DNA of 64,000 nucleotides from Ottelia alismoides (GCA_037367405.1 JAZKJV010003122.1:124001-188000), one strand, 5' to 3'. Counted from the first letter of the stretch, positions 12,336 through 22,322 are shown. Translations and numbers: made by a program. The notes: generated by a model from the sequence alone, not told the origin.

Positions 12336-12862
12336 GAGGAGCGACCTGAGGAGGCTGTGCGCAACCTGTTGGAGTTGCGCTGCTAGAGGAGGTTGTGCGC
12401 TATCTTGTGTGAGGTGTCGCCGCCAGGAGATTGCAAGGGGAGCAGTGCTCTCCTGTGGGAGGTTCGACCGGAGATGGCGGTAGGGACTGCGAGGAGGTTC
12501 TGTTGCGCGCGATGGAGATCTCGCCATCGCCTTCGTGGAGGGATCTATGGCTTTTCATCGAGGTTGATGATTTCGCATCCTCTGAAGCATCTTGTTGTCG
12601 TTGACCTATCACCTGGATGTGATTTTCTTTCTTGCCTGGAATATTGCTCCAGATGGAGAAGATACTGCTGGAGATGCTTGTCGTGGAGCTAATAATTAGG
12701 GTTTTAAAATGAAAACCCTAGAATAATGAACTTGACAACAATTCTTCAAGAGCAGATCAATGAACTTATCAACGAATCTTCAAAAATAATCTTCCAAGAA
12801 CATAACCCTTACAATCGAATCTCGAAGAAATAAATGACATGAAAATCTCGAGAATCAAACCC
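12336..12862 (-). other. copia-like element internal region next to the PBS (leader)
   Basis: This is the 5' internal part of the copia-like element. 12336-12690 is GC-rich and continues the composition of 8223-8711 on the other side of the solo LTR. Both halves were therefore one GC-rich block before the insertion. No gag motif is seen. Confidence 0.5.
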
Positions 12863-12874
12863 GCTCTGATACCA
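12863..12874 (-). promoter_or_regulatory. primer-binding site (initiator tRNA-Met)
   Basis: The minus strand reads TGGTATCAGAGC directly after the CA end of the 12875-13190 LTR. This fixes the element's orientation. Confidence 0.8.
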
Positions 12875-13190
12875 TGTTAGAAAATAGGAATGCGGAAGCG
12901 TATCAGAAATAAAGATAAAAGAGATATTGAACACTGGGATTTTAACGTGGAATCCTACTCCCTAAGGAGCGGGATGAAACCACAGGAGAACGCCTTAAAA
13001 GGTTGGTATATGCATTGCACTTTCTCACTGGATACAATGGGTGTAGGGGTCTATATATAGCCCCCACTGAGTCTCCACATCCCACAGACGGTAGATGTGG
13101 GACTAAACAACTAGATGGGGTAAATGGATCCTAAAGAGATCCATTTACCCATCTCCCACATAAGTGACGCATACAACTTATAATCCAACC
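12875..13190 (-). repeat. copia-like element 5' LTR
   Basis: This is 316 bp and matches 6713-7028 along its length. The last base on the plus strand is C instead of the expected A (CCAACC). The TSD CTTGT follows at 13191-13195. It contains the same TATA-like 'ctatatatag' near 13051-13060. Confidence 0.85.
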
Positions 13191-13195
13191 CTTGT

Positions 13196-14496
13196 CATTT
13201 GGACACTCAATCATTATTTCGGGTTCAACCTCATAAGTGGGAGTGGCATCATCGCTTGACTCATCATGCAATAGGTATGTATTTGTTATGTGTGGATCGG
13301 GGCACTCTGATGCCATATAATCCTTTTACAGGTACCTGAAGCAGGGGTCATATCTCATAGTAGGTCGAGCGCCAAGGATTCCTGATCTAGCATAAGAGGA
13401 TCGTGGTTGGAAGAGGGTATCTACAAGAGTGGTGCGAGCTCCCGAAGCAACTGATTGACGATTGACTGTGAGCCAATCCTAGTTAGTCCAGTGGATGTGT
13501 TTGATGTGGTAGTTGGGACATTAGAGGTGATTGTGGAAGTTGAGTGTGGAGTGATGTTTTTAGTTGAGTCAATCTCAATTTGAGTAGCTCTATCATGGGT
13601 CGCATCCATAGTACGGTTGTCACACATGTATAGTTTGACTGGGTTATCTATCCGCGATCCATGTGTGGATTGAGAGACTTTGCTTTAATTTGTTCCGGAG
13701 TACCGAGATATGGAACTCTTCAGTGTATTCCTTGATGGTACGTATCCCTTGGTGAAGGGTTTGAAAATGGTGGTAAGGGTTATGTTGATACTCCTTTAGT
13801 AGGAACTGGCCACGAAGCTTATGTCGCATCTTGATCCAAGAACGAACGGTTTCTTTACCGTGATGGTGGCGCTCCTCTTGAAGTCGCTTCCACCAAAGTA
13901 AGGCATTCCCCTTTAATTTCAATATGGCAACCCAAACCCTATTCTCACTCGACAGATCCACTCACATGAAGAAGCGATCCAATTTATCCATCCAGTCTAA
14001 GAAGACATCAGGATCGTATCTTCCATCAAATTCATCCACGTCAATCAACATGTTGTGGTCCCATTTGGAGTTCTGTAATTGATTAGGATGTCGACTCCAT
14101 GGCATGTGTTCTCTAGATCGCTTCACCTCTCTTTGCTCATGGGACTTTCTATCTTTATTAACTGATTTGTGCGAGGACTCATGATTTGGGGATTTTGGGC
14201 TTCTCCCTAGACTAGGACGAAATACGGAAATACAACTTCATCTTGTCGGCGATGTTGGATGTCATGGGAACTAGGATTGCTAGTTTTTGATGATTGCTTA
14301 GAAACCCTTAAGTTGTGATCATGTTTGTATCACCTCTCTATCTTGTTTAGTATCGCGGCTTCCAACTGTTGGGTACCCTAATCACTATTATCTCAATATT
14401 TCCTAACCGGGTACTAGTACGACGGATCTCACTACCAAGGCTTGTTATCATAGTTTCCATACATGCCATGGAATGAGGACTAGGTCGACGAGCCAT
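13196..14496 (-). pseudogene. chromovirus-like gypsy: gag remnant
   Basis: A start-like ATG at 14496 opens 'MARRPSPHSM...' and soon hits stops. The core block 13644-13961 is a good retrotransposon gag (capsid) match in style: 'VWVAILKLKGNALLWWKRLQ', then 'TVRSWIKMRHKLRGQFL', 'YHHFQTLHQG' and 'TIKEYTEEFH'. Downstream frames at 13421-13627 and 13131-13316 carry the threonine/serine-rich and acidic gag tail. No intact CCHC knuckle was found. The copia insertion at 13190 separates this gag from its pol relics at 4735-6617, which lie in the same orientation. Confidence 0.7.
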
Positions 14497-14739
14497 TAAC
14501 GATCAGTTCCCGATGGTACAAGGCTGCGAGGACGCAAAATGCAAGACTGAACTTTTTCTTGCAAGGTAAAACTAATACGTAAAACAATATGAAAGAAAGA
14601 AACAAAGATGCATGATAGTCTTTTCCTCTTTTTTTGCAATTCACAACTTTATCAAGAAATAAAAAAAATGTAAAATGGTTTTTTAACACAAAGCTACGAA
14701 ATGAGAGATATCAAAACTTGTACTTGCAAATAAAGACAA

Positions 14740-14925
14740 ATAAAATAGTTGACAGAGCCGAACAACAAGTAGGAAAATAAAAAACGATCGACGGAGCCGT
14801 ATAACAAGCAAGGAAGTAAGGATGATTGGCAGAGCTAAACAACAAGCATGAAAATAAAAAGCGGTCGGTAGAGCCATATAATAAGCAAGAAAATAAAGAT
14901 GGTTGGCAGAGAGCATGGAGGATAT
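14740..14925. repeat. minisatellite, ~39-bp unit (part 1)
   Basis: About four and a half degenerate units of the form 'gnagagccgnanaacaagcangaaaataaanannggtng' run head to tail. It lies in the leader between the gag start (14496) and the PBS (16018) of the chromovirus-like element. More degenerate units reappear at 15785-15930. Confidence 0.65.
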
Positions 14926-14934
14926 TTAGTAGTA

Positions 14935-15390
14935 GTGTTCTTTCTCTTTTCTGAAGTTAGTCTTCCTGATCACTCGCTTCGCACTTCCCAGGCTCAAGTG
15001 AAGAAGATGCTTTCGGGTGCTACTTCCTCTGTTGTTCCATGTTGAAGGCGCACGCCATAAATCCAACTAGGTTGTTATTCGCAAAGTCTCCTTGCCAGAA
15101 TACTAGACACCAGTATTTTGAAATTCTCTTTCTGAACCTGCAAAACTACCCAGTTTACTCTCCCTTTCTCGTCAGATACTATAGTCCCATCAAAAACCCG
15201 GGGTGGAGGCGAGACGTCTCTTTCTCTTGGAAGGATGAGAAAGACCACTTCCCTCAGTGGGATCAGGAGATGAGACTAGACCCTTCAAGTCTGCACAGAG
15301 TATTCTCTTTTCTCAGTCCCAGGTGAACTATTGAGAAGGTGGTGAGGGACCTATCTTCAACCGAGTTAAAGGAGTCGAGAGAGGCTAATG
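14935..15390. other. organelle-like insert, unassigned part
   Basis: This segment interrupts the minisatellite and is contiguous with the plastid rpl14 piece. Its composition differs from the AT-rich neighbours, and one plus-strand frame of 95 codons (15039-15326) is open. I do not recognise a gene. It could be mitochondrial DNA carrying a plastid fragment, or more plastid DNA rearranged. Confidence 0.3.
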
Positions 15391-15742
15391 AGACCATTTT
15401 TGTGAAATTCAACTGTCTCAATTCTCAAGCAACCGCACCAAAAACCCGAGTCCCTTCTAGTTTTCCTTCTTGATCGATGACAACGGTTGTATTGTCACCA
15501 TATCGTATTATCATACCGTTGTTACGTTTAAGTTCTTTACGTGTACGTACAATTACAACTCTAATTACTTTTGATCTTTCTAGAGGCATATTAGGCATTG
15601 CTTCCTTTATTACAACAACAATAACCTCACCAATATAAGCATATTGACTATTACTAGCAATAAGATTTGAATACGCATCAATTCTCTAGCCTCGTTGTTA
15701 TCTGCTACATTCAAGAGGGTCTGAGGTTGAATCATATCATGA
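15390..15742 (-). pseudogene. rpl14: plastid-derived rpl14 (nuclear copy)
   Basis: Minus-strand translation starts at 15742 with [19 protein letters not shown], the N-terminus of chloroplast ribosomal protein L14 (uL14, large subunit). A frameshift follows shortly after. Another frame then continues with blocks typical of the family: '[18 protein letters not shown]', '[17 protein letters not shown]', '[16 protein letters not shown]' and 'GTRVFGAVA'. A stop replaces the residue before 'ELRQLNFTKMVSLA'. Similarity ends close to the normal C-terminus at about 15390. Frameshift and stop mean it is a dead copy. It is surrounded by retrotransposon leader DNA, so it is a nuclear insertion, either directly from plastid or via a mitochondrial copy. 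Confidence 0.85.
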
Positions 15743-15784
15743 TCTTTCTTAATTTGCTCTTTTAATGCAAAGAGTAAAGGAAAA

Positions 15785-15930
15785 AAAGAGCCTAACAAGC
15801 ATGAAATAAAAAGTAGTCGACAGAGTCGTACAAAGTACAGAAAATAAAAAGGTAGGCAACACCTTACAACTGACAGAAAATAAAAAGGTAGGCAGAGCCC
15901 TATACTTGTAGAAATTAAAAATACGAGCCA
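15785..15930. repeat. minisatellite (part 2, degenerate)
   Basis: Three to four degenerate units with the 'acagaaaataaaaaggtaggcagagcc' core resemble 14740-14925. The organelle-like segment sits between the two blocks. Confidence 0.5.
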
Positions 15931-16017
15931 CACAAAAGAGAAGAAAAAAGGAAAAAATATCATATGCAATGCAGGTGCAAAATGAAATGATAATTTTTTG
16001 GGTTTGTGGAACGGTTT

Positions 16018-16029
16018 GCTCTGATACCA
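16018..16029 (-). promoter_or_regulatory. primer-binding site of the chromovirus-like element
   Basis: The minus strand reads TGGTATCAGAGC. Three bases separate it from a candidate LTR end at 16033 (plus strand TGATGCAATCC). Its position upstream of the gag at 14496 marks it as the 5' end of the decayed gypsy element. Confidence 0.6.
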
Positions 16030-16217
16030 CTTTGATGCAATCCGACAACTCCTTAAATCATTGACTAACATACATGCATAAAACTATGATGGATCATGCT
16101 AACCAATTAAATGCACGAATACATTAATATGTTGTTGTGTTGTTATTGGCCAAATAAGTAAATAATCAGTTCAGTGCTGGAACAATTGCTAGTATTCATG
16201 GAGGCAAACTGGAAACA

Positions 16218-17089
16218 TGGCCTCAAATTTCAACGAAATTCCACCGAAATTCTCTAAAATTTCCTTTTTTTAGGTCACTGAAATTGAAACGGTCCTTTAT
16301 TTCTTTTTCCAGGATTTCAATGAAATGTCACTGAAATGTCAACAAAACTTCATCGAATTACATGTCATTTCAACGAAACAACAGAAATAATGGAATCTGC
16401 CCTTTGCTTTCATCGAATTTTGCATGTATTAATGAATTTTCACTTATGTATTCACTAATATTGAGTTGTAAGAGTGATTTGCATTGTTTAAAGAATTTTC
16501 TTTAGTTAGTTTCTATATTTTTATCTAAATCAAAAATAAATTAGTTAGACACAAGATTTAAGAGTTAAATTAAAGTTCAAACTGAAGATATTTTTATTTT
16601 TTCCTTTATGCCACCTCATTCTTATTGAAGAGGAGAAACCAATGGCTTCTAATTACGGTTCAAAATCTGGTTCTGATTATTAGTAGCATACTACTTTTTT
16701 ACTGTTGGAAGTTTGGAACAATTGGATGGAAATTTAATAAAACATATTCTCTTCATACTCAAGAGGAGAAACCAATGGCTTCTAATTACGGTTCAAAATC
16801 TGGTTCTGGTTATTAGTAGCATACTACTTTTTTACTGTTGGAAGTTTGGAACAATTGGATGGAAATTTAATATAACATATCATATTAATATCTTACTATT
16901 AGCAAAAAACTATCTTTTTATCCCATTTATCTAGTTAAAGAATATTAGATATCTTTATTTTTAAAAAATTGATTTTTGAAGTAATTTCCCCAATTTCGGC
17001 CATTTCACCGAAATTCCATCGAAATTCCACATAATTTCTCTTTTCACGCTCACCGAAACGAAACTGAAATCCAAGCATTTTAGGCCTTG
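16218..17089. mobile_element. candidate non-autonomous DNA element, 872 bp
   Basis: The segment is bracketed by the identical 10-bp direct repeat ACTGGAAACA (16208-16217 and 17090-17099). Its ends carry inward-facing GGCCT-A-AAT blocks and both terminal ~100 bp are rich in 'gaaattccacc' motifs. The duplication length fits Mutator-like elements, which make 9-11 bp TSDs. The terminal inverted repeat is short and imperfect, so this is a candidate only. A 133-bp tandem duplication lies inside. Confidence 0.45.
16630..16880 (+). repeat. 133-bp tandem duplication
   Basis: The unit starting 'gaggagaaaccaatggc' at 16630 is repeated starting at 16763, with only one or two changes over about 115 bp. 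The second unit is incomplete. Confidence 0.85.
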
Positions 17090-17402
17090 ACTGGAAACAC
17101 AAAGATAAATACATGAGTTGCGATCAATAATAAATCAACTCCTCATCAAATAAACGACTCCCGATAAAAATTAATTTGAGTGATACCTTTGAAGAAATAA
17201 ATGAACAGCTCCGGTAAACAAAATAAATGAACAGTGAAAAATAAACATTGTGGGTTCATGATTCCAAAACATGCAAAAAGTGATTTTTAAAATGCAAACT
17301 TAAATTCATAATAAGATGATAGCATAATCGGACTCTTACACAGACACCCAAACAAAGATAAATCTAATTGGAACTATCAAACCAAAGATCTAAAACAAGG
17401 AC

Positions 17403-17765
17403 TGTGAGATAGGAGGACGGAGAGGGCTAGCGGCTGCTGGGGAGGGAGTGGAGGGGCTGGGAAGGAGAGTTAGGGAATGGAGATGGGCTTATGGAGCTAC
17501 TGGTGAGAAAGAAAAAAGATGAGATGGGGAATTGGGAGAGGGAGCCAGTGAGGGATAAAAGAGAGCTAGGAAGAGAGGGAGAGCTAGGAGGGTTGTCGAG
17601 TTGCTGGAGAGAAGAGGAGGGGAGCTAGGGAAAGATAGAAGAAGAGGCAGGAGTTGGAGGGTTGCAAGAAGGCCGATGAGAGGAGGCAGAAGCTGGGAGA
17701 GGGGAGGAAGAAGAAAGGGAGGGGAGAAGAAATCGGGATGAGGGGAGAGGGGGGAGGTAAGGCCT
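17403..17765 (+). other. purine-rich tract
   Basis: About 360 bp of plus strand is mostly G and A ('ggagggagtggaggggctggg', 'ggaagaagaaagggagggg'). Read on the minus strand it is CT-rich and gives only proline/serine/leucine-rich frames, so I do not call a gene. It could be a CT-rich leader of a transcription unit on the minus strand. LINE A starts 50 bp away. Confidence 0.5.
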
Positions 17766-17960
17766 GTATGGGTTTTCTTTCTTCCTCGAATCTGCCATCT
17801 ACTCTTCACTTGGTTTTTTTTTGAAGCCAACCTTTCGGGGGAGGCACGGCTCGGTGCTCGCCCCAAACTTTTTTATTAAAAAAGCGAAGAAGCAAAAGAG
17901 AGAGAGATACAGAGTTAAAGGATCGAGTAGATCCCACAAAAAGCCCAAAAAGAAGACGCA

Positions 17961-20558
17961 CTACATCAAAGCCCAATCATTGGAAAGTGTAGCTGAATAC
18001 GCCAGAATATTCTCCTTGTAGAACCTTTGTCCCTTGAAAATCGTCGAGTTACGCCCAAGCCATATCGCCCAAATGCACGCTAACGGACAAATGAGCTCCC
18101 CTCGCGCCCTATCTTTATTTGTCCGCAGAGAGTCCCAAAAAGCCATAGAAGAGGAAGTTTTGATCCACGGAATTCGGGCCTCCGCCCAGATGACAGTAGT
18201 GTCGGGGCAAAGGAAGAAAAGGTGCTCTAAAGTTTCCAAACCGCCTCCACAAAGCGCACAATCCGTAGAATCGAACCCCGCGAACAACCTGGTGCACCTA
18301 TCGCGAGTCAATATCCTCCCGCGTCTGAACAGCCAGAGAAAACAAACGACCCTCTCCGGGAGCTTCATACGCCAGAGAAAGTTAATATCCATGCACATGA
18401 GGTCCTGTTGCGACATATCCTGCTGCGAAATAGCCCTGAACGCCCGCCTCGTGGAGAAGACGCCGTCGCGCCATACCCAGTGATCCCGATCACCCGAAGG
18501 CCTGGGCGCATCCTTAAGCAGCTCGAGGAGAGCTAGGAGGTCATCGAACCGCTGATCAGAGAGGTTACTGGTGAAGGATGGGAACCACTCATCCCTCGAC
18601 CAAGAGGAGGCCACCGTCGCCCGAGAATCACGCGCCAAAGCACGGAGGCGGGGGAAGGTATCACCGAGAGGGGCCACACCTGCCCACTTATCCCGCCAGA
18701 ACAAGAAGGAGTTACCATCCCCGAGAACAGGATTGAAGAGATGAAAATAGCGCCGACTAACAGATAAAATCCCACGCCAGAAAGGGGTTCTAGATCGGCG
18801 ATCATCCAAATCTCGCACCATCTCCACCCCAATAGACAGCAAATCACGCAGAATGGAAGGGAAGAAGCTGTTGGAACTTCCCCAAAGCCTATTAACCCAC
18901 TTGAGAAGTAACGCGTCATTTACGCGATCAAGCCGCCGAATGCCAAGGCCGCCATCGCACTTCCTCTTAGTCACCTCCGCCCAACCCACCAGGTGAGGAC
19001 CACGCGAAGAAGGTCCCCTTCTTCCCCAAAGAAAACTTCGCATCAAACCCTCAAGACGCTTCTTAATCCCCACCGGTATAATCCAGTTTGAAAGGTAGTA
19101 AATAGGGATAGAAGCTAGAACCGACCTAATAAGAACGAGCCGACCTCCCCGAGAGAGCATGGCTGCGCTCCACCCGGCGAGCCTCCTTTCCACCCTGTCC
19201 ACAACCTTGTGCCAATCACGAAGCCTAGATCTCCCCGTCCCCAGGGGCAGCCCCAAGTAGTCGATTGGAAGCGAGGACGGAGGAGTTCCCAATAACATCC
19301 CACAAGCATCCGCCGAGCCCGCATCCCAAGCGAAAGGAATCACCTTGGACTTGGATTGATTAATGAGAAGTCCCGAGAGCTCGCTAAAGATTTCCAAAGT
19401 CGCCGCCATCCCCCTGACCTCGTCAATGCCACCTTCGATGAAAACAGCAGTGTCATCCGCATACTGAAGGGTTGGGACGATCCGGTTGCCGCAAGAGAAT
19501 CCCATGGAAAGGCCATGATCCACCACCCGAGCCGCCATCCGGGGAAGCACGTCGACCGCAATAACAAAGAGAAGTGGTGCCAAGGGGCAGCCCTGCCGCA
19601 CGCCCCTTCTAGGCTGAAACCGATCACCAACGATGCGGCCGTTCAACTTAATAGAGAATGAAGCAGTAGAGATGCACCTGCGCATCCATGAGATCCAAAG
19701 CTTAGGAAACCCGCGAGCCCGTAGCACCATCCAAAGAAATTTCCAATCCAGCGAGTCGTAAGCCTTAGCAAAGTCCACTTTCCATAGGACCCCGCGCTTC
19801 CCCCTCCTCATCCAACTCTCCACCATCTCAGAAGCCAGAGCTGTAACATCAGAAATTTGACGACCACGGATGAAGGCGGCCTGAGAGGGCGCGATTAAAT
19901 CGTCAAGCAACGGCGCAAGCCTGCGTGCAAAAACCTTTGCCACGATCAGGTACAAGGCATTAGAAATCGCAATCGAGCGAAAGTCTTCAATAGCGCGGGG
20001 AGAGGAGATCTTAGGCAACAAGACGATGAGAGCCCTATTGACCTGGTCGAAGCTCGCGTTTCCTTTGCAAAATTCCAAGATAACCTCCCAAACCTCCTTC
20101 CCAACCAACTCCCAGAAGTCCTTGTAGAACGCAATGGGGAAACCGTCCGGACCTGGCGATGCGTCACCGTTGAGATCCTAAATCGCATTCTTGACCTCCA
20201 CCAAGGAGACCTCCTTAACCAGCTCCGCACAAAGCAAGGGCGAGAGTTGCGGGGTGCCCTCTCCCGACCAGAACCAACGATTAGGAGCACGAAAAGAAGA
20301 GGACTCCCTGTAGTACGCGGCAACCTCTCTCCCCAAAACCCTCTCACCCACGACCTCCTTGCCTCCAAAGGAAATGGAGTGAATATAGTTTGAACGCCTC
20401 CTGTTACTGGCCACCCTATGAAAATAGGAGGAGTTAGCATCCCCCTCCCTGTAATGCTTGGAAGACCTCCTCGTTGATTCTCCTTCAGACCCAGCAGCGC
20501 TGAGACTCCTCGCAGGATCATCTGAAGGATCTCCATGTAAAAAAGCTCTCGTGCGAAG
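17961..20558 (-). pseudogene. LINE A ORF2: reverse transcriptase with zf-RVT, endonuclease missing
   Basis: An open stretch of 715 codons (20108-17961) holds a nearly complete non-LTR reverse transcriptase. Visible motifs are 'AAFIRGRQI', 'KVDFAKAYDSLDW' (first catalytic Asp), 'RQGCPLAPLLF' and 'QYADDTAVF' (the catalytic Asp pair). The thumb follows, and then a C-terminal zf-RVT block with 'CALCGGGLETLEHLFFLC'. The upstream part in the same frame (20181-20558) has 'GDANSSYFHRVASNRRRSNY', the usual linker before RT. The two are separated only by a TAG at 20178-20180, inside what should be 'NAI-DLNGDASPGPDGF'. The enzyme would copy element RNA at nicked DNA, but without endonuclease it could not make the nick. 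RNase H is absent, as in many plant L1s. Confidence 0.8.
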
Positions 20559-20559
20559 T

Positions 20560-22161
20560 GAAGAAGATTGAACCTGAGGTGCCGCAGAGACAGACCCCGA
20601 AGAAGGAGGAGGGTCGAGCTCCTGATTCGTCGTAGGGAGCAATGAACCCGGATCCGCCAAAACCGAATCCGCCTCCTGATGCTCGGACGGGTCAAGTTCG
20701 ACCAGCCGAGAGACCGGTTCGCGTAGGGATCCGCCTGAGGGTCCGCCATCGACATCAACAAACCGAAACCCGAGAGAGAATACCCGAAAGGCGGAACCAG
20801 GCGAGCCATTCGAGAAGACGAAATCCCCACCGGAAAGTGTGCACCTACCCGCCACGTCACCCTTGAAACGCCATGGGCGGCTACCAAGCATCGACTCCAT
20901 GCGACAGGATGGGCATCACGTACGAGAACCTCCGAGGGCCTTACGAAAACATCATAGCAAGGCGAGAACCCCGAAGTGCAGTCCTTCTGCGGAAGCTTCT
21001 CCTCAAGAAATGAAACGATGCCCTTACCGGCTCTCCCACCTCGAACAGCCCGGTCCGACGTACGGGGCGGCGGTGGCACCACCACCGACAACTCGATCCT
21101 GCAGTAGAATCTTCCCAACTTTAAGTCCCCAAAGAAAATCTGATCTGACGCTCGGTCCAGGAAGGCCTTGTTGCACTCCATGAGAATCGTCGTGGAGGAT
21201 GGATCGGATCCCGGCGATAAACCGTCGTCAGTGACGGCCAAAACTTCACCCCACCTCCTCAGAGGACGCCGAAGACAATGAACGGACCTCGATAGGAAAG
21301 GAACACCTCGGACCACAGCAACGCAGACCTCCAGCTCCGAGCACGCCCCATCCGCAAAACGCAAATCCCTCTAAACGATGCCTCCCTGAGGCCCGGCACG
21401 CAATAACCGAAGTCATTGTTCATACGATAGGCCCCTAACGCAGCACCTTTTCGTCCCTAGGAGGAATACGTCTCCGGAAAACTGCCTCCCCAAGAGTTCC
21501 CTGAGAGTGTTGCGCAATGCCTCGACCGCCATGCAAGCACCCAGGAAGACGCCGACGATCGCCCTTCCACCGTAAGAACTCCGCGCAAGGTGCTCCCCCA
21601 CCTTCGACGTACCCGCACCCCGCGTAGGGTGATCCCCCAACTTCGACGAACCCGCCCCCCGCGCACCAGTGTCCTCCAACGACGAGAGAGCGTGCTCCCC
21701 TCCGCTTGTGCAGGCATGCAAGCACCTCCTGCGACCACCTGCGCAAAAGATCGTCCTCCATAAGCGGCGGTATCCACCTTTCCCCGCGGACCCCTTGACT
21801 GCGAAGTAAACCTTCTGAGAGAGAATTGATTCACGTCACCCCTCGATCTTGCACCACAACCAGCCTGCTTGTGACCCAAACCACCGCATGCAAAGCATCG
21901 TGGTCTTGCAACACACACCGAAGCAAGATGTCCCCTTACGCCACAGCGCCAGCAAACGCGTCCCGGCTTCTTGTGCGAAACAGGCACCCACCTCCCACCC
22001 GATGAGAACGCCGCCTCCCCTTCTGCTGCAACGAACTGCGGACTACCGCTCTGAGAACCAGACGCTCCCTCCTTCTCCGTAGCGAGGTCACCCCCCCTCG
22101 AGAGAACGAAAGCATTCTCACTTGAGTTTCCTGTTTCCCCCCACGATGAGCGCTCCGCCAT
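20560..22161 (-). pseudogene. LINE A ORF1: zinc-knuckle nucleic-acid-binding protein (frameshifted)
   Basis: The start at 22161 gives a 234-codon frame with two CCHC knuckles near the N-terminus: C70-x2-C-x4-H-x4-C83 ('CWRCGVRGHLASVC') and C89-C102 ('CFACGGLGHKQAGC'). Basic sequence follows. After about 21457 the reading changes frame more than once (21413-21721, 21435-21761). It continues in a frame at 20900-21364 with 'GDLKLGRFYCRIELSVVV', which may be the DUF4283-type domain of plant LINE ORF1. Knuckles before that domain is the reverse of the usual order (see findings). The product would coat the element RNA. At least two frame changes mean no intact protein. Confidence 0.65.
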
Positions 22162-22190
22162 CCCCCGATCTCAAAGAATGTAGCTTATTT

Positions 22191-22322
22191 TCAAAAAAAA
22201 ATTACATAATAGGGATGTCCTCTTTAAAAATACAAAAAAAAATACAAAAAAATTATTACATAGGGATGTCCTCTTTATAATAGGGATGTCCTCTTTAAAA
22301 ATACAAAAAAAAACTCAAAATT
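22191..22322. repeat. AT-rich stretch with three 'atagggatgtcctcttta' repeats
   Basis: Copies begin near 22209, 22260 and 22278, separated by A-rich runs. No coding sequence. It lies between the LINE A 5' end and the 180-bp dispersed repeat. Confidence 0.6.

Larger units (their letters stand above)
6713..13190 (-). mobile_element. non-autonomous copia-like LTR element, split by a solo LTR
   Basis: Two 316-bp LTRs (6713-7028 and 12875-13190) bracket the element. Both begin TGTTAGAAAATA; one ends CCAACA and the other CCAACC. The outer flanks are an identical 5-bp target duplication, CTTGT (6708-6712 and 13191-13195). A PBS TGGTATCAGAGC lies on the minus strand at 12863-12874, against the right LTR. 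A PPT-like tract lies at 7029-7040, against the left LTR, so the element runs on the minus strand. A hand count gives about 35 differences between the LTRs, mostly transitions, so it is not young. After removing the solo LTR at 8717-12330, only about 2.2 kb of internal sequence remains. It contains no gag, protease, integrase or RT motif. It would need proteins from another element to move. Confidence 0.85.
16033..17400 (-). repeat. probable 5' LTR of the chromovirus-like element (outer limit unclear)
   Basis: The sequence begins TGATGCAATCCG next to the PBS, as expected for the inner end of a 5' LTR on the minus strand. It is AT-rich, carries a candidate DNA element (16218-17089), and has no coding potential. 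I could not find the outer TG end, and the matching 3' LTR near 4.7 kb is missing. Confidence 0.35.
17814..22190 (-). mobile_element. LINE A, L1-type retrotransposon lacking endonuclease
   Basis: The order on the minus strand is ORF1 (22161 to about 20560), RT-linker, RT, zf-RVT, short 3'UTR (17822-17960) and poly-A tail (T-run 17814-17822 on the plus strand). The APE endonuclease that should separate ORF1 from RT is missing: the reading passes from the ORF1 tail directly into the 'HYREGDANSSYFHR' linker near 20460. One in-frame stop (20178-20180) interrupts RT. I searched by eye for a target-site duplication around 17800 and 22190 and found none. Confidence 0.8.

Noticed and set aside
13120..13150. 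Short palindrome around 'ggatcctaaagagatcc' in the copia LTR
   Set aside because: It is only partly kept in the partner LTR and too short to interpret.
17489..17866. A 125-codon proline/leucine-rich minus-strand frame
   Set aside because: It is the translation of a simple purine/pyrimidine tract and has no domain.
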